DNA of 64,000 bases from CBDEFX01 sp965237635 (GCA_965237635.1 CBDEFX010000002.1:1054001-1118000), one strand, 5' to 3'; positions 33,620-42,828 are shown, counted from the first letter of the stretch. Translations and numbers: made by a program. The notes: generated by a model not told the origin, from the sequence alone.

Positions 33620-34471
33620 ATGCCTGCCGAAGACATGAACAGGAAGGTCGACGAGATACTGACGGGTGCATTCGACCTGCATGTCCACGCAGGGCCCGAT
33701 TCCAGTCAGGCCCGGCGTCTCGACGCACTGGACGCAGCCCGTTACGCCCAAGAGTATGAGATGGCGGGCTTCGTATTGAAGTCGCACGACTATCCCACCG
33801 CGCCGTTGGCCCACGCACTCACCCGGGTATACCCGGGCCTCAGGGTGGCCGGGTCCATCGCACTGAACAAGCAGGTCGGGGGCCTGAACCCGGACGCCGT
33901 ACAGGTGGCCGCCGATCTCGGTGCCAGGGTGGTCTGGATGCCCACGTTGGGTGCCGACTTTTACCTGACGAGCCGAGGGCAAGGCCCCGGACTTCGCTTG
34001 ACAGACGACTCCGGGGGACTGCTGGCAGAGGTCGAGGACATCCTGGACATTGTTCAGCACCGCGATCTGGTGTTGGCCTCCGGACACGTGTCTCCATCGG
34101 AGAGCCTCGCCCTTTTCGAGGCAGCCAAGTCCAGAGGCATCGGGCGCATGATCGCTACACACCCAACAGGCATCGCCAGCGACGAGGAGCTACATGAGAT
34201 GGTCGCTCTAGGCGTATACGTCGAGTGGACGTTCCTTTCCTGCATGCCTTCCGTCAACAACACCACGCCTGAGGCGATAGCGTCCTCAGTCAGAACCCTA
34301 GGAGTAGAGCGCTGTGTGGTTACTACCGACTTTGGCCGGTGGATGGACCCGCCGCCAGCAGAGGGAATGCGAATGGCGATCGCCGCGCTCCTGGAGGCCG
34401 GACTCGAGCCCGAAGAGGTCTCAACGCTCGTCAAGGCGAATCCGCTAAGGCTCGTGGGGACGAAAGCCTAG
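33620..34471 (+). CDS. DUF6282-like metal-dependent hydrolase fold protein
   Basis: A 283-residue protein with amidohydrolase-like features. It has an N-terminal HxH motif in GAFDLHVHAGPD, a Lys-His pair in GFVLKSHDYPTAP, VLASGHVSPSES, RMIATHPTG and a late Asp in CVVTTDFGRWMDPPP. These suggest a TIM-barrel metal site. I connect it with the DUF6282 family from memory; the substrate is unknown. It runs convergent to the glycosyltransferase gene, overlapping it by 4 bp at the stops. No partner genes on its own strand are nearby. Confidence 0.72.
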   Translation: MPAEDMNRKVDEILTGAFDLHVHAGPDSSQARRLDALDAARYAQEYEMAGFVLKSHDYPTAPLAHALTRVYPGLRVAGSIALNKQVGGLNPDAVQVAADLGARVVWMPTLGADFYLTSRGQGPGLRLTDDSGGLLAEVEDILDIVQHRDLVLASGHVSPSESLALFEAAKSRGIGRMIATHPTGIASDEELHEMVALGVYVEWTFLSCMPSVNNTTPEAIASSVRTLGVERCVVTTDFGRWMDPPPAEGMRMAIAALLEAGLEPEEVSTLVKANPLRLVGTKA

Positions 34472-35268
34472 GCGGAGGCGGCTCCACTCCCCTTGTCAGC
34501 CAAAAGCCTAGAGGCCTTGCTCAGGCCTCCGAACCTAAGTCTCAGTAGCCCCTTGAGGTCGTCGTAAGCGGTGCCAACGATCTTGACCCGGCTGTCCGGA
34601 TCGTCGGTCCACTTGACGGGGACCTCCTTGACGCGATAGCCGCTCTTCACGCTCAGGATCAGCAGCTCACTGTCGAAGAACCACCCCGTGTCTTGCACCA
34701 GCGGGACCAGCTCTTGTGCCGCCCTGCGGCTGATGGCTTTGAAGCCGCACTGATAGTCTCGTATGCGGAGCAGGAACATGGCCCGAACGATCCTGCTGTA
34801 TGCCCGGGAGATTAGCTCCCTGCCGCGTGGCCGGTCGATGACCTGTGCCCCCCTGGCGAGACGCGAGGCAACCGCGATGTCGTAGCCTCCTATGCCGACG
34901 GCTTCGACCAGCTCGGTAAGGGCACCAAGGTCTGTCGACAGGTCTACGTCCGTGTAGGCGAGGATGTCGGCTTCGCTGGCCAGCCAGGCCTTACTCAAGG
35001 CCCGCCCTCGGCCTCTCTCTGCGAGATGGATATACCCCACGTTCCGATGCTCTTGGGAGAGGTCCTTCGCAACGTCGGGAGTTGAGTCGGTTGAACCGTT
35101 GTCGGCGATCAGAATCCGCCACTGGTAGTCGCCAAGGCTCGTGGAGAGGAAACGGTGGAGCGCACCTACGTTGGATGCCAGGGCTTTCTCTTCGTTGAGC
35201 GTCGGGACGACGATTTCAACAGAGGTCGGCCCGGCCTCCTCGCCGCTGCGAGAGAGTCGGCGGGTCAA
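34468..35268 (-). CDS. Family 2 glycosyltransferase (dolichol-phosphate-mannose-synthase-like)
   Basis: A 266-residue GT-A fold transferase that moves a sugar from a nucleotide sugar to a lipid or glycan acceptor. The N-terminal strand is VEIVVPTLNEEKAL, then RILIADNGSTDSTPDVA, and the metal-binding DxD-type motif is in ADILAYTDVDLSTD. A conserved acceptor-side block is DYQCGFKAISRRAAQEL, then DTGWFFDSELLILSVKSGY. No membrane segments, so it is a soluble or peripheral enzyme like DPM1. The stop is 4 bp past that of the convergent gene. It starts 3 bp after purH ends on the same strand, which suggests cotranscription from the purF-purH side. Confidence 0.88.
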   Translation of the reverse strand: MTRRLSRSGEEAGPTSVEIVVPTLNEEKALASNVGALHRFLSTSLGDYQWRILIADNGSTDSTPDVAKDLSQEHRNVGYIHLAERGRGRALSKAWLASEADILAYTDVDLSTDLGALTELVEAVGIGGYDIAVASRLARGAQVIDRPRGRELISRAYSRIVRAMFLLRIRDYQCGFKAISRRAAQELVPLVQDTGWFFDSELLILSVKSGYRVKEVPVKWTDDPDSRVKIVGTAYDDLKGLLRLRFGGLSKASRLLADKGSGAASA

Positions 35269-35271
35269 CGC

Positions 35272-36786
35272 CTAGTGCCTGAAGTGCCGAACGCCGGTGA
35301 AGGCCATGGCGACGTTGAGCCGGTCGGCGGCCTTAATCACCTCTTCGTCCCTCAGTGAGCCACCCGGCTGGGCGATAGCCGCGACTCCACCCTCGGCCGC
35401 CAGCTCGACGTTGTCCTCAAAGGGAATGAACCCGTCGGTGGCGAGCACGCTGTCTTTCGCCTTGTCACCGGCGATGCGGAGAGCAAGGTGAACGCTGGTC
35501 ACTCGGTTGGGCTGCCCCGCTCCCATGCCTACCATAGCGTTGTCGTTGGCTAGGACCACGGAGTTGGACGTGATGTGCTTTATCGCCTTGACGGCGAACG
35601 ACATGTCGTCTAGCTGGGCCCCGGTTGGCCTCCGCTCGGTTACCACCTCCCAAGCAGAAGCGTCCTCCCCGACCGCGTCCGCCGTTTGAAGCAGCGCGCC
35701 ACCGGATACCCTCCTCACGTCCAGGACCTCTTGCGATGGTGATACCTGAAGTACTCTGAGCTGTTTTCGCTTTTTCAATATCTCAACGGCCTCAGGCTCG
35801 TAGTCAGGGGCCACAACTATGTGGTAGAGGATGCCCCGCATGGCGTTGGCCGTGGCCACTGTCACGGTGCGGTTGAACCCCAAGATGCCGCCGTAGGCTG
35901 AAACAGAGTCGCCCTCGAAGGCACGGCGATACGCCGTCGGCTGATCGGCGTGAACAGCCAGTCCACAGGGATTCGTGTGTTTGATGATGGCGGTGGCTGG
36001 CTCGGAGAAGTCTGACACTACGCGCCAGGCGGCGTCGGCGTCGAGGATGTTGGTATACGAAAGCTCGATGCCGTGAAGCTGCTTGGCCCTCACGATACCA
36101 CCGGTCGACAAAGGATCGAGATACAGCGACGCCTTCTGGTGGGGGTTCTCGCCGTATCGGAGGTCGTGTAGCTTGGTGTAGCCCAGAGTAATCTCGTCCC
36201 GCGATAGGCCGTCGCCATCGCCCAAGTAATGGGAAACGGTGGTGTCGTAGAGCGCCACGTGCTGAAATGCCTTTTGGGCCAGGGACCTTCGCTCCTCCAG
36301 AGTGACCGACGAGCCGCCGGAGAGCCGTTTGCCGACCCAGCCGTAGTCGGTCGGGTCGACCACAACGACGACGTCGGGAAAGTTCTTGGCGGCAGCCCTA
36401 ATCATGGTGGGGCCGCCGATGTCTATGTTCTCGAGGGCATCATCCAGTGTTACATCGGATTCGGTGACTGTCTGGACGAAGGGGTACAGGTTGCAGGCCA
36501 CCAGGTCTATCGTGTCGATCTGGTGCTCGGAGAGCTGTGCGGTGTCATTCGGCACTCCTCGTCTGGCGAGGATCCCGGCGTGGATCTTGGGATGCAGGGT
36601 CTTGACCCGCCCATCGAGAATCTCCGGGAAGCTGATCAAGTCCGACACCTGCGTTACGGGGAGGCCCGCTTCCGAAAGCTCCGCACCGGTGCCGCCGGTG
36701 CTTACGAGCTCGAAGCCGTGGTCCAGCAGCGCGCGGGCGAAATCGACGAGGCCCCGTCTAGCGTACGCACTGAGGAGCGCTTTCAT
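35272..36786 (-). CDS. purH: Bifunctional AICAR formyltransferase / IMP cyclohydrolase
   Basis: PurH performs the last two steps of IMP synthesis: formylation of AICAR by 10-formyl-THF, then ring closure. 504 residues, near the usual 510-530. The N-terminal MGS-like cyclohydrolase domain has VDFARALLDHGFELVSTGGT, ISFPEILDGRVKTLHPKIHAG and ENIDIGGPTMIRAAAKN. The transformylase domain has LRYGENPHQKASLY, AIIKHTNPCGLAV with the catalytic Lys-His, and the C-terminal region GDKAKDSVLATDGFIPFED, then GVAAIAQPGGSLRDEEVI. It lies 25 bp after purF in the same direction, a purine operon. Intact. Confidence 0.97.
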   Translation of the reverse strand: MKALLSAYARRGLVDFARALLDHGFELVSTGGTGAELSEAGLPVTQVSDLISFPEILDGRVKTLHPKIHAGILARRGVPNDTAQLSEHQIDTIDLVACNLYPFVQTVTESDVTLDDALENIDIGGPTMIRAAAKNFPDVVVVVDPTDYGWVGKRLSGGSSVTLEERRSLAQKAFQHVALYDTTVSHYLGDGDGLSRDEITLGYTKLHDLRYGENPHQKASLYLDPLSTGGIVRAKQLHGIELSYTNILDADAAWRVVSDFSEPATAIIKHTNPCGLAVHADQPTAYRRAFEGDSVSAYGGILGFNRTVTVATANAMRGILYHIVVAPDYEPEAVEILKKRKQLRVLQVSPSQEVLDVRRVSGGALLQTADAVGEDASAWEVVTERRPTGAQLDDMSFAVKAIKHITSNSVVLANDNAMVGMGAGQPNRVTSVHLALRIAGDKAKDSVLATDGFIPFEDNVELAAEGGVAAIAQPGGSLRDEEVIKAADRLNVAMAFTGVRHFRH

Positions 36787-36811
36787 GAGATCGTCTCACC
36801 GGCGACGCTGG

Positions 36812-38218
36812 CTAAACCTCCAGCGCCAGTTTGTCCATCTCGAGCTGTACCGGGATCGGATGGTCGCCGGTAAAGCAACCCATGCAGACCTCGTTCCTGG
36901 GCAGTCCGACGGCGCGCAGCAGCCCCTCGTTGTTCAGGTAGCCGAGCGAGTCCGCGCCCAGAAACTCACGTATCTGCTCGACCGTCATGTTAGCGGCGAT
37001 TAGCTCTTTGCGCGTAGGGAAGTCGACGCCGAGGTGGCAAGGGAACATGATTGGAGGCGCGCAAACGCGGAGGTGCACCTCGCTGGCCCCTCCCTTCCTC
37101 AGCAGGTTCACCACCGGCGAGCTCGTCGTGCTCCGGACGATACTGTCGTCGACGACGACGAGTCGCTTGCCGCCGATCAGGTCGGGCAGCGGATTGTACT
37201 TCGTGCGCACCCCAAGGTCCCTCAGCCGCTGGTCCGGTGAGATGAAAGTCCTCCCTACATAGCGATTCTTAACCAGGCCCTCTCCGTACGGTGTTCCAGA
37301 CTCCTGAGAGTAGCCCACGGCGGCGGCCGTTGCGGAGTCGGGCACGCCGATAACCATATCGGCGTCAACAGGATGCTCCTTCGCCAGCTCCGCTCCCATC
37401 GCCATCCGGTTCGTGTACACCAGCTTGCCGTCGAGCATGCTGTCCGGCCTGGCAAAGTAGATGTGCTCGAAAATACACGAGGCAGGGCCCCTCTCCGACT
37501 CGCGCCGGTACACCGTCCTCATGCCCTCACGATCGACAAGCACTGCCTCACCGGGCTCTACCTCCCTCAGGAACTCGGCGCCCAGGTGGTCGAGGGCGCA
37601 GGTCTCAGAGGCGATTACCCATCCACCGTTGAGGCGGCCTATGCACAACGGACGCACCCCCAGAGGGTCCCGAATGCCTAGCATCGCGTCGTTGGTCAAG
37701 ACAGTGAGGGAGTAAGCACCTTGGAGGCGACGCATGCAGTAGGCCACACGCTCCTCCCAGGAAGCCGCAGGGGCATGCGACATGAGGTGCGCTATGATCT
37801 CCGAATCACTGCTGGAAGTGAAGGTGCAGCCCCACTCGATCAGCTCTTCCTTTAGCTCAGCAGCGTTGACTACGTTGCCGTTGTGGCCCAACGCCAGCTC
37901 GACTTCGGGTCCCTTGGAGAGGATAGGCTGCGCGTTGCGGAGGTTGCTGCTACCGGTGGTGGAGTAACGTGTGTGGCCGATGGCCGCGTAGCCCGGCAGC
38001 CGGCTCAGATCGTCTTCCTGGAAGGTCTGCGCCACCAGGCCCATGGCGGTGCGCAGCCTGATGCGCTCGCCGTCGGTGGTGGCGATGCCGACGCTCTCCT
38101 GTCCCCGATGCTGGAGAGCGTATAGGCCGAAGAACGCGACGCGCGCTACGTCCTCGCCCGGCGCGTAGACACCTACGACCCCGCAGGCCTCCTGTGCATG
38201 ACCATCCGGAATCGGCAT
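36812..38218 (-). CDS. purF: Amidophosphoribosyltransferase
   Basis: PurF commits PRPP to purine synthesis by transferring ammonia from glutamine to give phosphoribosylamine. 468 residues. The glutaminase domain begins after an 11-residue propeptide: QEACGVVGVYAP, where Cys12 should become the N-terminal nucleophile after processing. Then come LQHRGQESVGIAT and GHNGNVVN. The phosphoribosyltransferase loop is KRLVVVDDSIVRSTTSS. Cysteines in CAPPIMFPCHLGVDFP and EVCMGCFTGDHP indicate the Fe-S-cluster form, as in Bacillus. A promoter TTGACC-N18-TATAAT precedes it. The operon continues to purH and the glycosyltransferase. Confidence 0.97.
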   Translation of the reverse strand: MPIPDGHAQEACGVVGVYAPGEDVARVAFFGLYALQHRGQESVGIATTDGERIRLRTAMGLVAQTFQEDDLSRLPGYAAIGHTRYSTTGSSNLRNAQPILSKGPEVELALGHNGNVVNAAELKEELIEWGCTFTSSSDSEIIAHLMSHAPAASWEERVAYCMRRLQGAYSLTVLTNDAMLGIRDPLGVRPLCIGRLNGGWVIASETCALDHLGAEFLREVEPGEAVLVDREGMRTVYRRESERGPASCIFEHIYFARPDSMLDGKLVYTNRMAMGAELAKEHPVDADMVIGVPDSATAAAVGYSQESGTPYGEGLVKNRYVGRTFISPDQRLRDLGVRTKYNPLPDLIGGKRLVVVDDSIVRSTTSSPVVNLLRKGGASEVHLRVCAPPIMFPCHLGVDFPTRKELIAANMTVEQIREFLGADSLGYLNNEGLLRAVGLPRNEVCMGCFTGDHPIPVQLEMDKLALEV

Positions 38219-38289
38219 CGCTGCTCCTGCTGCTGCGGCTACTTGCGTGCTAGGAACGACGACTCACATCCTTACATCCCTTCGACCTG

Positions 38290-38319
38290 ATTATAGGGTC
38301 ACGTGAGTGCGCCGGTCAA
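38290..38319 (-). promoter_or_regulatory. purF promoter
   Basis: On the minus strand: TTGACC (38314-38319), 18-bp spacer, TATAAT (38290-38295), about 70 bp before the purF ATG. No purine riboswitch or PurR-type box was recognised in the leader. Confidence 0.65.
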
Positions 38320-38386
38320 TGACGCGAGCCGCGATTCCTAATGCGTTTCTGAGGTCCGGCTGGCCGCTTCGCCTACTCCACTCTCC

Positions 38387-38415
38387 TTGACACTCAAAGG
38401 GGTCAGATTTAACAT
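38387..38415 (+). promoter_or_regulatory. rny promoter
   Basis: TTGACA (38387-38392), 17-bp spacer, TAACAT (38410-38415), about 58 bp before the rny start codon. It diverges from the purF promoter about 70 bp away. Confidence 0.6.
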
Positions 38416-38473
38416 GGAGGTATAGGAGGTCTAGTTACAACGACCCAGAAAATCGAATAGGAGGTGAGTCGCA

Positions 38474-40000
38474 TTGGACACTATTATCATCGCGGTCACC
38501 GTCCTGCTCGGCCTGGGAGTAGGTGTACTTGGTGGTTACTTTGGTCGAAGGCTTTTGTCTGGCAGACGGTACGAGGCAGCTAAGGATGAAGCCACGCTGG
38601 TCTTGGAAGAAGCCAGGGAAGAGCACCGGAGTCTTCTCCTAGAAGCGAAGGAAGAGGCTCTCAAGGTCCGATCCGCTGCAGAGGGCGAGTCTAGGGAGCG
38701 GCGGTCAGAGCTACAGGCAGTTGAGCGTCGTCTCTCTAATCGCGAGGAGAACGCAGAGCGGCGGTCCAACAACGTGGAACGCCGAGAGCGGGAGCTCACC
38801 GACAAGGAGAAGGAGGCTGAGAGCCTTCGGACGAAGCTGGAGGGCCTGGAGCAGCGGCAGATTGAGAGTCTCGAGGCTATATCAGGCCTGTCGCAAGGCG
38901 AAGCCAAAGACGAGTTGATGCGGCATGCTGAGGAAGATATCCAGCACGAGTTGGCGGTCCGCTACCGCGACATGGAGGATTCCGCGAGGCAAGAGGCAGA
39001 TGAAAAGTCCCGCAACATAATAGCCCAAGCCATCCAACGCTACGCCTCTGAGGTAGTCTCAGAGGCGACCTTAACCACCGTGCCCCTACCCACCGATGAG
39101 ATGAAAGGACGGCTTATAGGTCGAGAAGGACGGAACATTCGAGCGATTGAGAAGGCTACCGGGGTCGACCTTATTATCGACGAGACCCCTGAAGCTGTGA
39201 CCCTGTCCTGTTTTGATCCGATACGCAGAGAAGTAGCCCGCCTGGCGATCGCGAAGCTTGTCGCCGACGGCCGAATCCATCCAGCTCGGGTCGAGGAGAC
39301 CGTTGCCAGGACCGAAAAAGAGCTGGATGAGACCATCAGGAAGACGGGCGAGCAGACCGTTATGGACGTTGGCGTGCGTGGCGTCAACTCCGAAATCGGC
39401 AGACTACTTGGCCGTTTAAAGTACCGCTTCAGCTACGGCGAGAACGTACTTCAGCATAGCATTGAGGTCGCCCACCTGGCCGGGATGATCGCCTCTGAGA
39501 TTGGTGCGGACGTAAAGGTGGCCAAGACAGGGGGGCTGTTGCATGATATTGGCAAGGCCCTAACCCACGAGGTAGATGGTCCTCACGCCGAGATCGGTGC
39601 CGATGTCGCGACCAAGAACAACATACCCGCCGAGATTTGTGCGCCCATAGCGGAGCACCACGACGACGTACATAGCAGCGCGGAGTCGTTTGTAGTTGCG
39701 GCGGCGGATGCGATCAGCGCGGCCAGGCCCGGCGCACGCAGGGACACCGTAGAGCAATACATCAAGCGGCTTGAAGCCTTGGAAGACGTTGGCCGAGCGT
39801 TCGACGGTGTCGAGAAGTGCTACGCTATCCAGGCCGGTCGCGAGATCCGTATCCTAGTGAAGCCACATGACATCGATGACGTGGCCGCGACCAAGCTGGC
39901 TAGGGACGTCGTCAGGAAGATCGAGGAAACCCTGGCCTATCCAGGCCAGATCAAGGTCACGGTAATACGAGAGAGCCGGGCGATCGACTACGCCAGGTAG
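38474..40000 (+). CDS. rny: Ribonuclease Y
   Basis: Membrane-anchored endoribonuclease that starts mRNA decay in many bacteria lacking RNase E. 508 residues. An N-terminal membrane helix (IIIAVTVLLGLGVGVLGGYFG) leads to a coiled coil of about 150 residues rich in Glu and Arg. Next is a KH RNA-binding domain (KGRLIGREGRNIRAIEKATG) and an HD phosphodiesterase domain with GGLLHDIGKALTHE carrying the metal-binding His-Asp. The start is TTG at 38474, with AGGAGG 9-14 bp upstream; no better ATG is available. A strong terminator follows at 40030. Intact and of usual length. Confidence 0.97.
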   Translation: MDTIIIAVTVLLGLGVGVLGGYFGRRLLSGRRYEAAKDEATLVLEEAREEHRSLLLEAKEEALKVRSAAEGESRERRSELQAVERRLSNREENAERRSNNVERRERELTDKEKEAESLRTKLEGLEQRQIESLEAISGLSQGEAKDELMRHAEEDIQHELAVRYRDMEDSARQEADEKSRNIIAQAIQRYASEVVSEATLTTVPLPTDEMKGRLIGREGRNIRAIEKATGVDLIIDETPEAVTLSCFDPIRREVARLAIAKLVADGRIHPARVEETVARTEKELDETIRKTGEQTVMDVGVRGVNSEIGRLLGRLKYRFSYGENVLQHSIEVAHLAGMIASEIGADVKVAKTGGLLHDIGKALTHEVDGPHAEIGADVATKNNIPAEICAPIAEHHDDVHSSAESFVVAAADAISAARPGARRDTVEQYIKRLEALEDVGRAFDGVEKCYAIQAGREIRILVKPHDIDDVAATKLARDVVRKIEETLAYPGQIKVTVIRESRAIDYAR

Positions 40001-40029
40001 TCTCTTCCGGCACCCGGCAGGCCATTAAC

Positions 40030-40074
40030 GGCGCCGCTCTGCGGGACGACCCCTCGGAGCGGCGCCCGTTTTCC
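40030..40074 (+). terminator. Rho-independent terminator of rny
   Basis: GGCGCCGCTC / GAGCGGCGCC stem (40030-40066, 17-nt loop) followed by CGTTTTCC. It lies 30 bp after the rny stop and has the classic form of a GC-rich stem and a T-run. Confidence 0.8.
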
Positions 40075-40154
40075 GTTGACCGCTGCCGTTCGGCCGTTGG
40101 GTCTCACAGGCCGAACAGCAACGCCAGAACCTGGACACAAAGCTAGGGCTAAAC

Positions 40155-41027
40155 TTGGCTGAAGTCGATCTGCATCTTCACACCACGTTCTCTGATGGGA
40201 CCCTCTCTCCAACTGAGCTGGTCCGCCTTTGTGCGCGGCGCGGGCTCAGGACCATCGCCATAACGGACCACGACTCGACCGAGGGCATTTCGGAGGCTCT
40301 CGAGGTTGCCGAGCCGCCTAGCGGTCTGACCGTCATCCCAGGGATCGAGCTGAGCACCGACGTGCCTGGCAGCGAGATACATCTGTTGGGCTATTTCGTC
40401 CGCTATCAGGAGCCTGGGTTTCAGAGAAGCCTGAAAGAGCTGAGGGCTGGACGTCAAGACAGGGCCGAAAGCATGGTCCGCAAGCTAAATACGCTGGGTA
40501 TCGATATCTCTTGGGACCGAGTACAAGAGATATCGGGCGGCGCGGCCCTGGGACGCCCTCATATCGCCCAGGCTATGGTCGAAGCCGGCTACGTCCAGTA
40601 TCCTCGTGATGCATTCGACCAGTACATTGGACGAAACGGCCCGGCGTATGTAGAACGTGTCAAGCTAACTCCTGTGGACGCAGTCGAGATGTTGGTCCGG
40701 AACGGGGCCCTACCGGTGATGGCGCATCCGACCTATTTCATGGAGCGCTCAGATGCCGACTCTGTGGCAAAACTGACCAGGACCCTGCCGGAGCTCAAAG
40801 ACGCTGGGTTGGTCGGGATGGAGGTATACTATAAGGACTACTCGCCGGAGGAGGTCGAGAGCCTGGCGAGAGTAGCTGAGGAGATGGGACTGGTCCCTTG
40901 CGGAGGCAGCGATTACCATGCCTCCGGCAATCCTGGGGAACCCGAGCCCGGATCGGTGGGCCCTCCGACCGCGACGGTGGATGCGCTTTACGCACTTCAC
41001 GATAAATGGCCTCCCGGCGCGACGTAG
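40155..41027 (+). CDS. PHP-domain phosphoesterase (YciV/RnaAM-like)
   Basis: A 290-residue stand-alone PHP phosphatase. Metal ligands are visible: VDLHLHTTFSDGTLSP (HxH), IAITDHDSTEGI, a Glu in VIPGIELSTD, HLLGYF, a conserved His in PVMAHPTYF and the C-terminal CGGSDYHASG. This set matches the 3',5'-nucleoside-bisphosphate phosphatase and 5'-3' exoRNase family typified by E. coli YciV. The TTG start at 40155 is the first codon consistent with the fold (LAEVDLHLH). It overlaps or abuts plsY, so a small operon with plsY and the zinc-ribbon gene is probable. Its placement after RNase Y fits RNA degradation, but a terminator separates them. Confidence 0.85.
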   Translation: MAEVDLHLHTTFSDGTLSPTELVRLCARRGLRTIAITDHDSTEGISEALEVAEPPSGLTVIPGIELSTDVPGSEIHLLGYFVRYQEPGFQRSLKELRAGRQDRAESMVRKLNTLGIDISWDRVQEISGGAALGRPHIAQAMVEAGYVQYPRDAFDQYIGRNGPAYVERVKLTPVDAVEMLVRNGALPVMAHPTYFMERSDADSVAKLTRTLPELKDAGLVGMEVYYKDYSPEEVESLARVAEEMGLVPCGGSDYHASGNPGEPEPGSVGPPTATVDALYALHDKWPPGAT

Positions 41028-41074
41028 GACCTCCGGTTCCGCTGCCCTGGTCCCTTCCAAGCGGGCCTTCGATC

Positions 41075-41755
41075 GTGGAGACAACACTCTTTATTCTTGC
41101 AGCCTATCTGTGGGGAGCGGTCCCCTCAGCCTATCTGGTCGCCCGCTACCTCAAGGGCATAGACATTCGCGAGTACGGGTCCGGGAACGTAGGTTCGTCG
41201 AATCTGATTGAGCATGTGGGTCGTCGGACCGGGTTCTCGCTCGGCGTCTTCGACATTCTGGCAAAGGGGACGCTCCCGGTCGTCGTAGCAGACCTGACGG
41301 GCCAGAGCCTAGCTGTACAGGCTGGCGTTGGGCTCGCCGCCATCGCCGGCCACAACTGGTCACCCTATATCGGTTTCACGGGTGGTAGGGGCCTGGCCAC
41401 CGCCGGCGGCGTGCTCCTCGGTCTACTAATGTGGAAAGAGATCTTAGTCGCAATCGTCCTGATTGTGGTCCTCGGGCGCTTAGTGACACGCGACGTCGCC
41501 TTCTGGACCCTTGTAGCGTTGCTGACAGTGCCCCCCCTCGCCTACCTTTCCGGACAGAGTTCCGAACTAGTCTATATGTTATTCGGTATCGCTTTGCTAT
41601 TGGTCCTAAAGCGCCTCACGGCCAATTGGGAGACCCCAGTGAGAGATGGACATAGCGTTCCCGGAGTCTTGTTGCGTCGTCTTGTTTGGGACAGGGACGT
41701 CGCACGCAGGCTAGAGTGGATGGTCAGAAGGCCGGCTTCCGGAGAGAGGAACTAG
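41075..41755 (+). CDS. plsY: Acyl-phosphate glycerol-3-phosphate acyltransferase
   Basis: PlsY acylates glycerol-3-phosphate from acyl-phosphate, the first step of phospholipid synthesis, at the inner membrane. About 226 residues from the GTG at 41075 (VETTLFILAAYLWGAVPSAYLVARY), which aligns with the family's start; an ATG at 41006 would add 23 atypical residues and overlap the PHP gene. Signatures: EYGSGNVGSSNLIE (family GSGNxGxxN), AIAGHNWSPYIGFTGGRGLAT (GHxxPxFxxFxGGKGVAT, with Arg for Lys). Five or six membrane helices. The C-terminal tail of about 40 residues is longer than usual. The zinc-ribbon gene follows after 7 bp. Confidence 0.9.
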   Translation: METTLFILAAYLWGAVPSAYLVARYLKGIDIREYGSGNVGSSNLIEHVGRRTGFSLGVFDILAKGTLPVVVADLTGQSLAVQAGVGLAAIAGHNWSPYIGFTGGRGLATAGGVLLGLLMWKEILVAIVLIVVLGRLVTRDVAFWTLVALLTVPPLAYLSGQSSELVYMLFGIALLLVLKRLTANWETPVRDGHSVPGVLLRRLVWDRDVARRLEWMVRRPASGERN

Positions 41756-41762
41756 GCTAAAG

Positions 41763-42254
41763 ATGGCGGAGACGACTTACTGCCTCAGACACCCAGATAC
41801 GCCGACCAGGCTCAGGTGTAACAGATGCAACGACCTGATCTGTCCCCAGTGTTTGGTCCATTCTCCGGTGGGAGTCCGGTGCCCGGACTGCGGCCAGGGA
41901 GTGCAGCTACCCGTCTACGACGTGCCGGCCCCGCTCCTTACCCGCGCGATCCTGGCGAGCGTGCTCATCGGTATCGGAGGTGGGCTCGCGCTTTCGCTCA
42001 TCGTGCGGCCGTTCCTGTTTGGGATCCTCTACCTGGCGGCTATGGGGGGATTTGGCTACTTGCTCGCTGAAGGCGTTAGTGTTGCTGCTAACCGTAAGCA
42101 AGGACGGGCACTCCAGTTCGTAGCCGTCGGCGGGGTGTTGGTCGCCCTCGCGGTCGTCGTATCTCTGGTCTTGTTCTTCGTTGGCACCATCGATCTGTTC
42201 GATCTACTAGGCGCCGGGCTGGCGGTTTACGTTGCGTTTATCCGGCTTCGTTGA
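41763..42254 (+). CDS. B-box-type zinc-binding membrane protein
   Basis: A 163-residue protein. The N-terminal 45 residues bind zinc: YCLRHPDTPTRLRCNRCNDLICPQCLVH then VRCPDCGQ, a Cys/His pattern of the B-box or zinc-ribbon kind common at the front of rhomboid-like proteins. Four hydrophobic helices follow (about 58-80, 82-100, 117-140, 142-160). No rhomboid Ser/His pair is seen, so it is not a protease. Located 7 bp after plsY on the same strand; an unknown membrane role is likely. Recognition is at the domain level only. Confidence 0.75.
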   Translation: MAETTYCLRHPDTPTRLRCNRCNDLICPQCLVHSPVGVRCPDCGQGVQLPVYDVPAPLLTRAILASVLIGIGGGLALSLIVRPFLFGILYLAAMGGFGYLLAEGVSVAANRKQGRALQFVAVGGVLVALAVVVSLVLFFVGTIDLFDLLGAGLAVYVAFIRLR

Positions 42255-42326
42255 ACGTTCAAACGCAACCCAGCCTATCAAGCTACCCACAATAAAGCGG
42301 CCCCGATTTCTGAAGTGGGGGGATCG

Positions 42327-42355
42327 TTGACAGAATTCGTAGAGAAGCTTAACCT
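42327..42355 (+). promoter_or_regulatory. Promoter of the Lrp/AsnC-type gene
   Basis: TTGACA (42327-42332), 17-bp spacer, TAACCT (42350-42355), 36 bp before the ATG. An AT-rich stretch continues to the start. Confidence 0.5.
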
Positions 42356-42390
42356 TTAAGACGATACTAATTTAAAAGAGGCTGGAATCA

Positions 42391-42828
42391 ATGGATGAAT
42401 TAGACACGAAGATCATCGAGATCCTTCAACGGGATGGGAGGGCCTCGAACGCGGGAATCGCCCGAAAGGTTGGTGTCAGTGAAGGGTCAGTCCGTCGCCG
42501 ACTTAAGCGATTGGTCCAGGATGAATACATACAAGTCGTGGCCCTTCCAGACCCGGCCAAGATGGGCTACCAGTCTCAGGCGCTTGTCGGGATACAAGTA
42601 GAGCCCGACAAGATCGAGCAGGTGGCCGGCGACCTCTCAACGCTGGTCGAGATCAGCTGGCTAGCCGTCACCACTGGTTCCTTCGATATCTTCGCCTGGG
42701 CGACCCTGCCATCCGCCGAGGCGCTGGGCATTTTCCTTCGCACGAAGGTGGGAATCGTGCCAGGCGTTCGGCGGACCGAGACCTTTGTCAACCTCGACAA
42801 GAAGCGCGGCTACGGTATTGCGATCTAG
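42391..42828 (+). CDS. Lrp/AsnC-family transcriptional regulator
   Basis: A 145-residue feast/famine regulator. The N-terminal winged HTH is MDELDTKIIEILQRDGRASN then AGIARKVGVSEGSVRRRLKRL. The C-terminal RAM (AsnC-type ligand-binding) domain runs from about residue 65 with VGIQVEPDKIEQVAGDL and TGSFDIFAWATLPSAEAL. Length and architecture are typical. Such proteins form octameric rings that sense amino acids; the ligand is not predictable. The promoter is just upstream, and possible targets are the NHL and sialidase-like genes that follow at 43012, though this is conjecture. Confidence 0.9.
   Translation: MDELDTKIIEILQRDGRASNAGIARKVGVSEGSVRRRLKRLVQDEYIQVVALPDPAKMGYQSQALVGIQVEPDKIEQVAGDLSTLVEISWLAVTTGSFDIFAWATLPSAEALGIFLRTKVGIVPGVRRTETFVNLDKKRGYGIAI

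Noticed and set aside
38219..38289. Purine riboswitch in the purF leader
   Set aside because: The leader of about 65 nt is too short and lacks the conserved loop-loop motifs of the purine aptamer.
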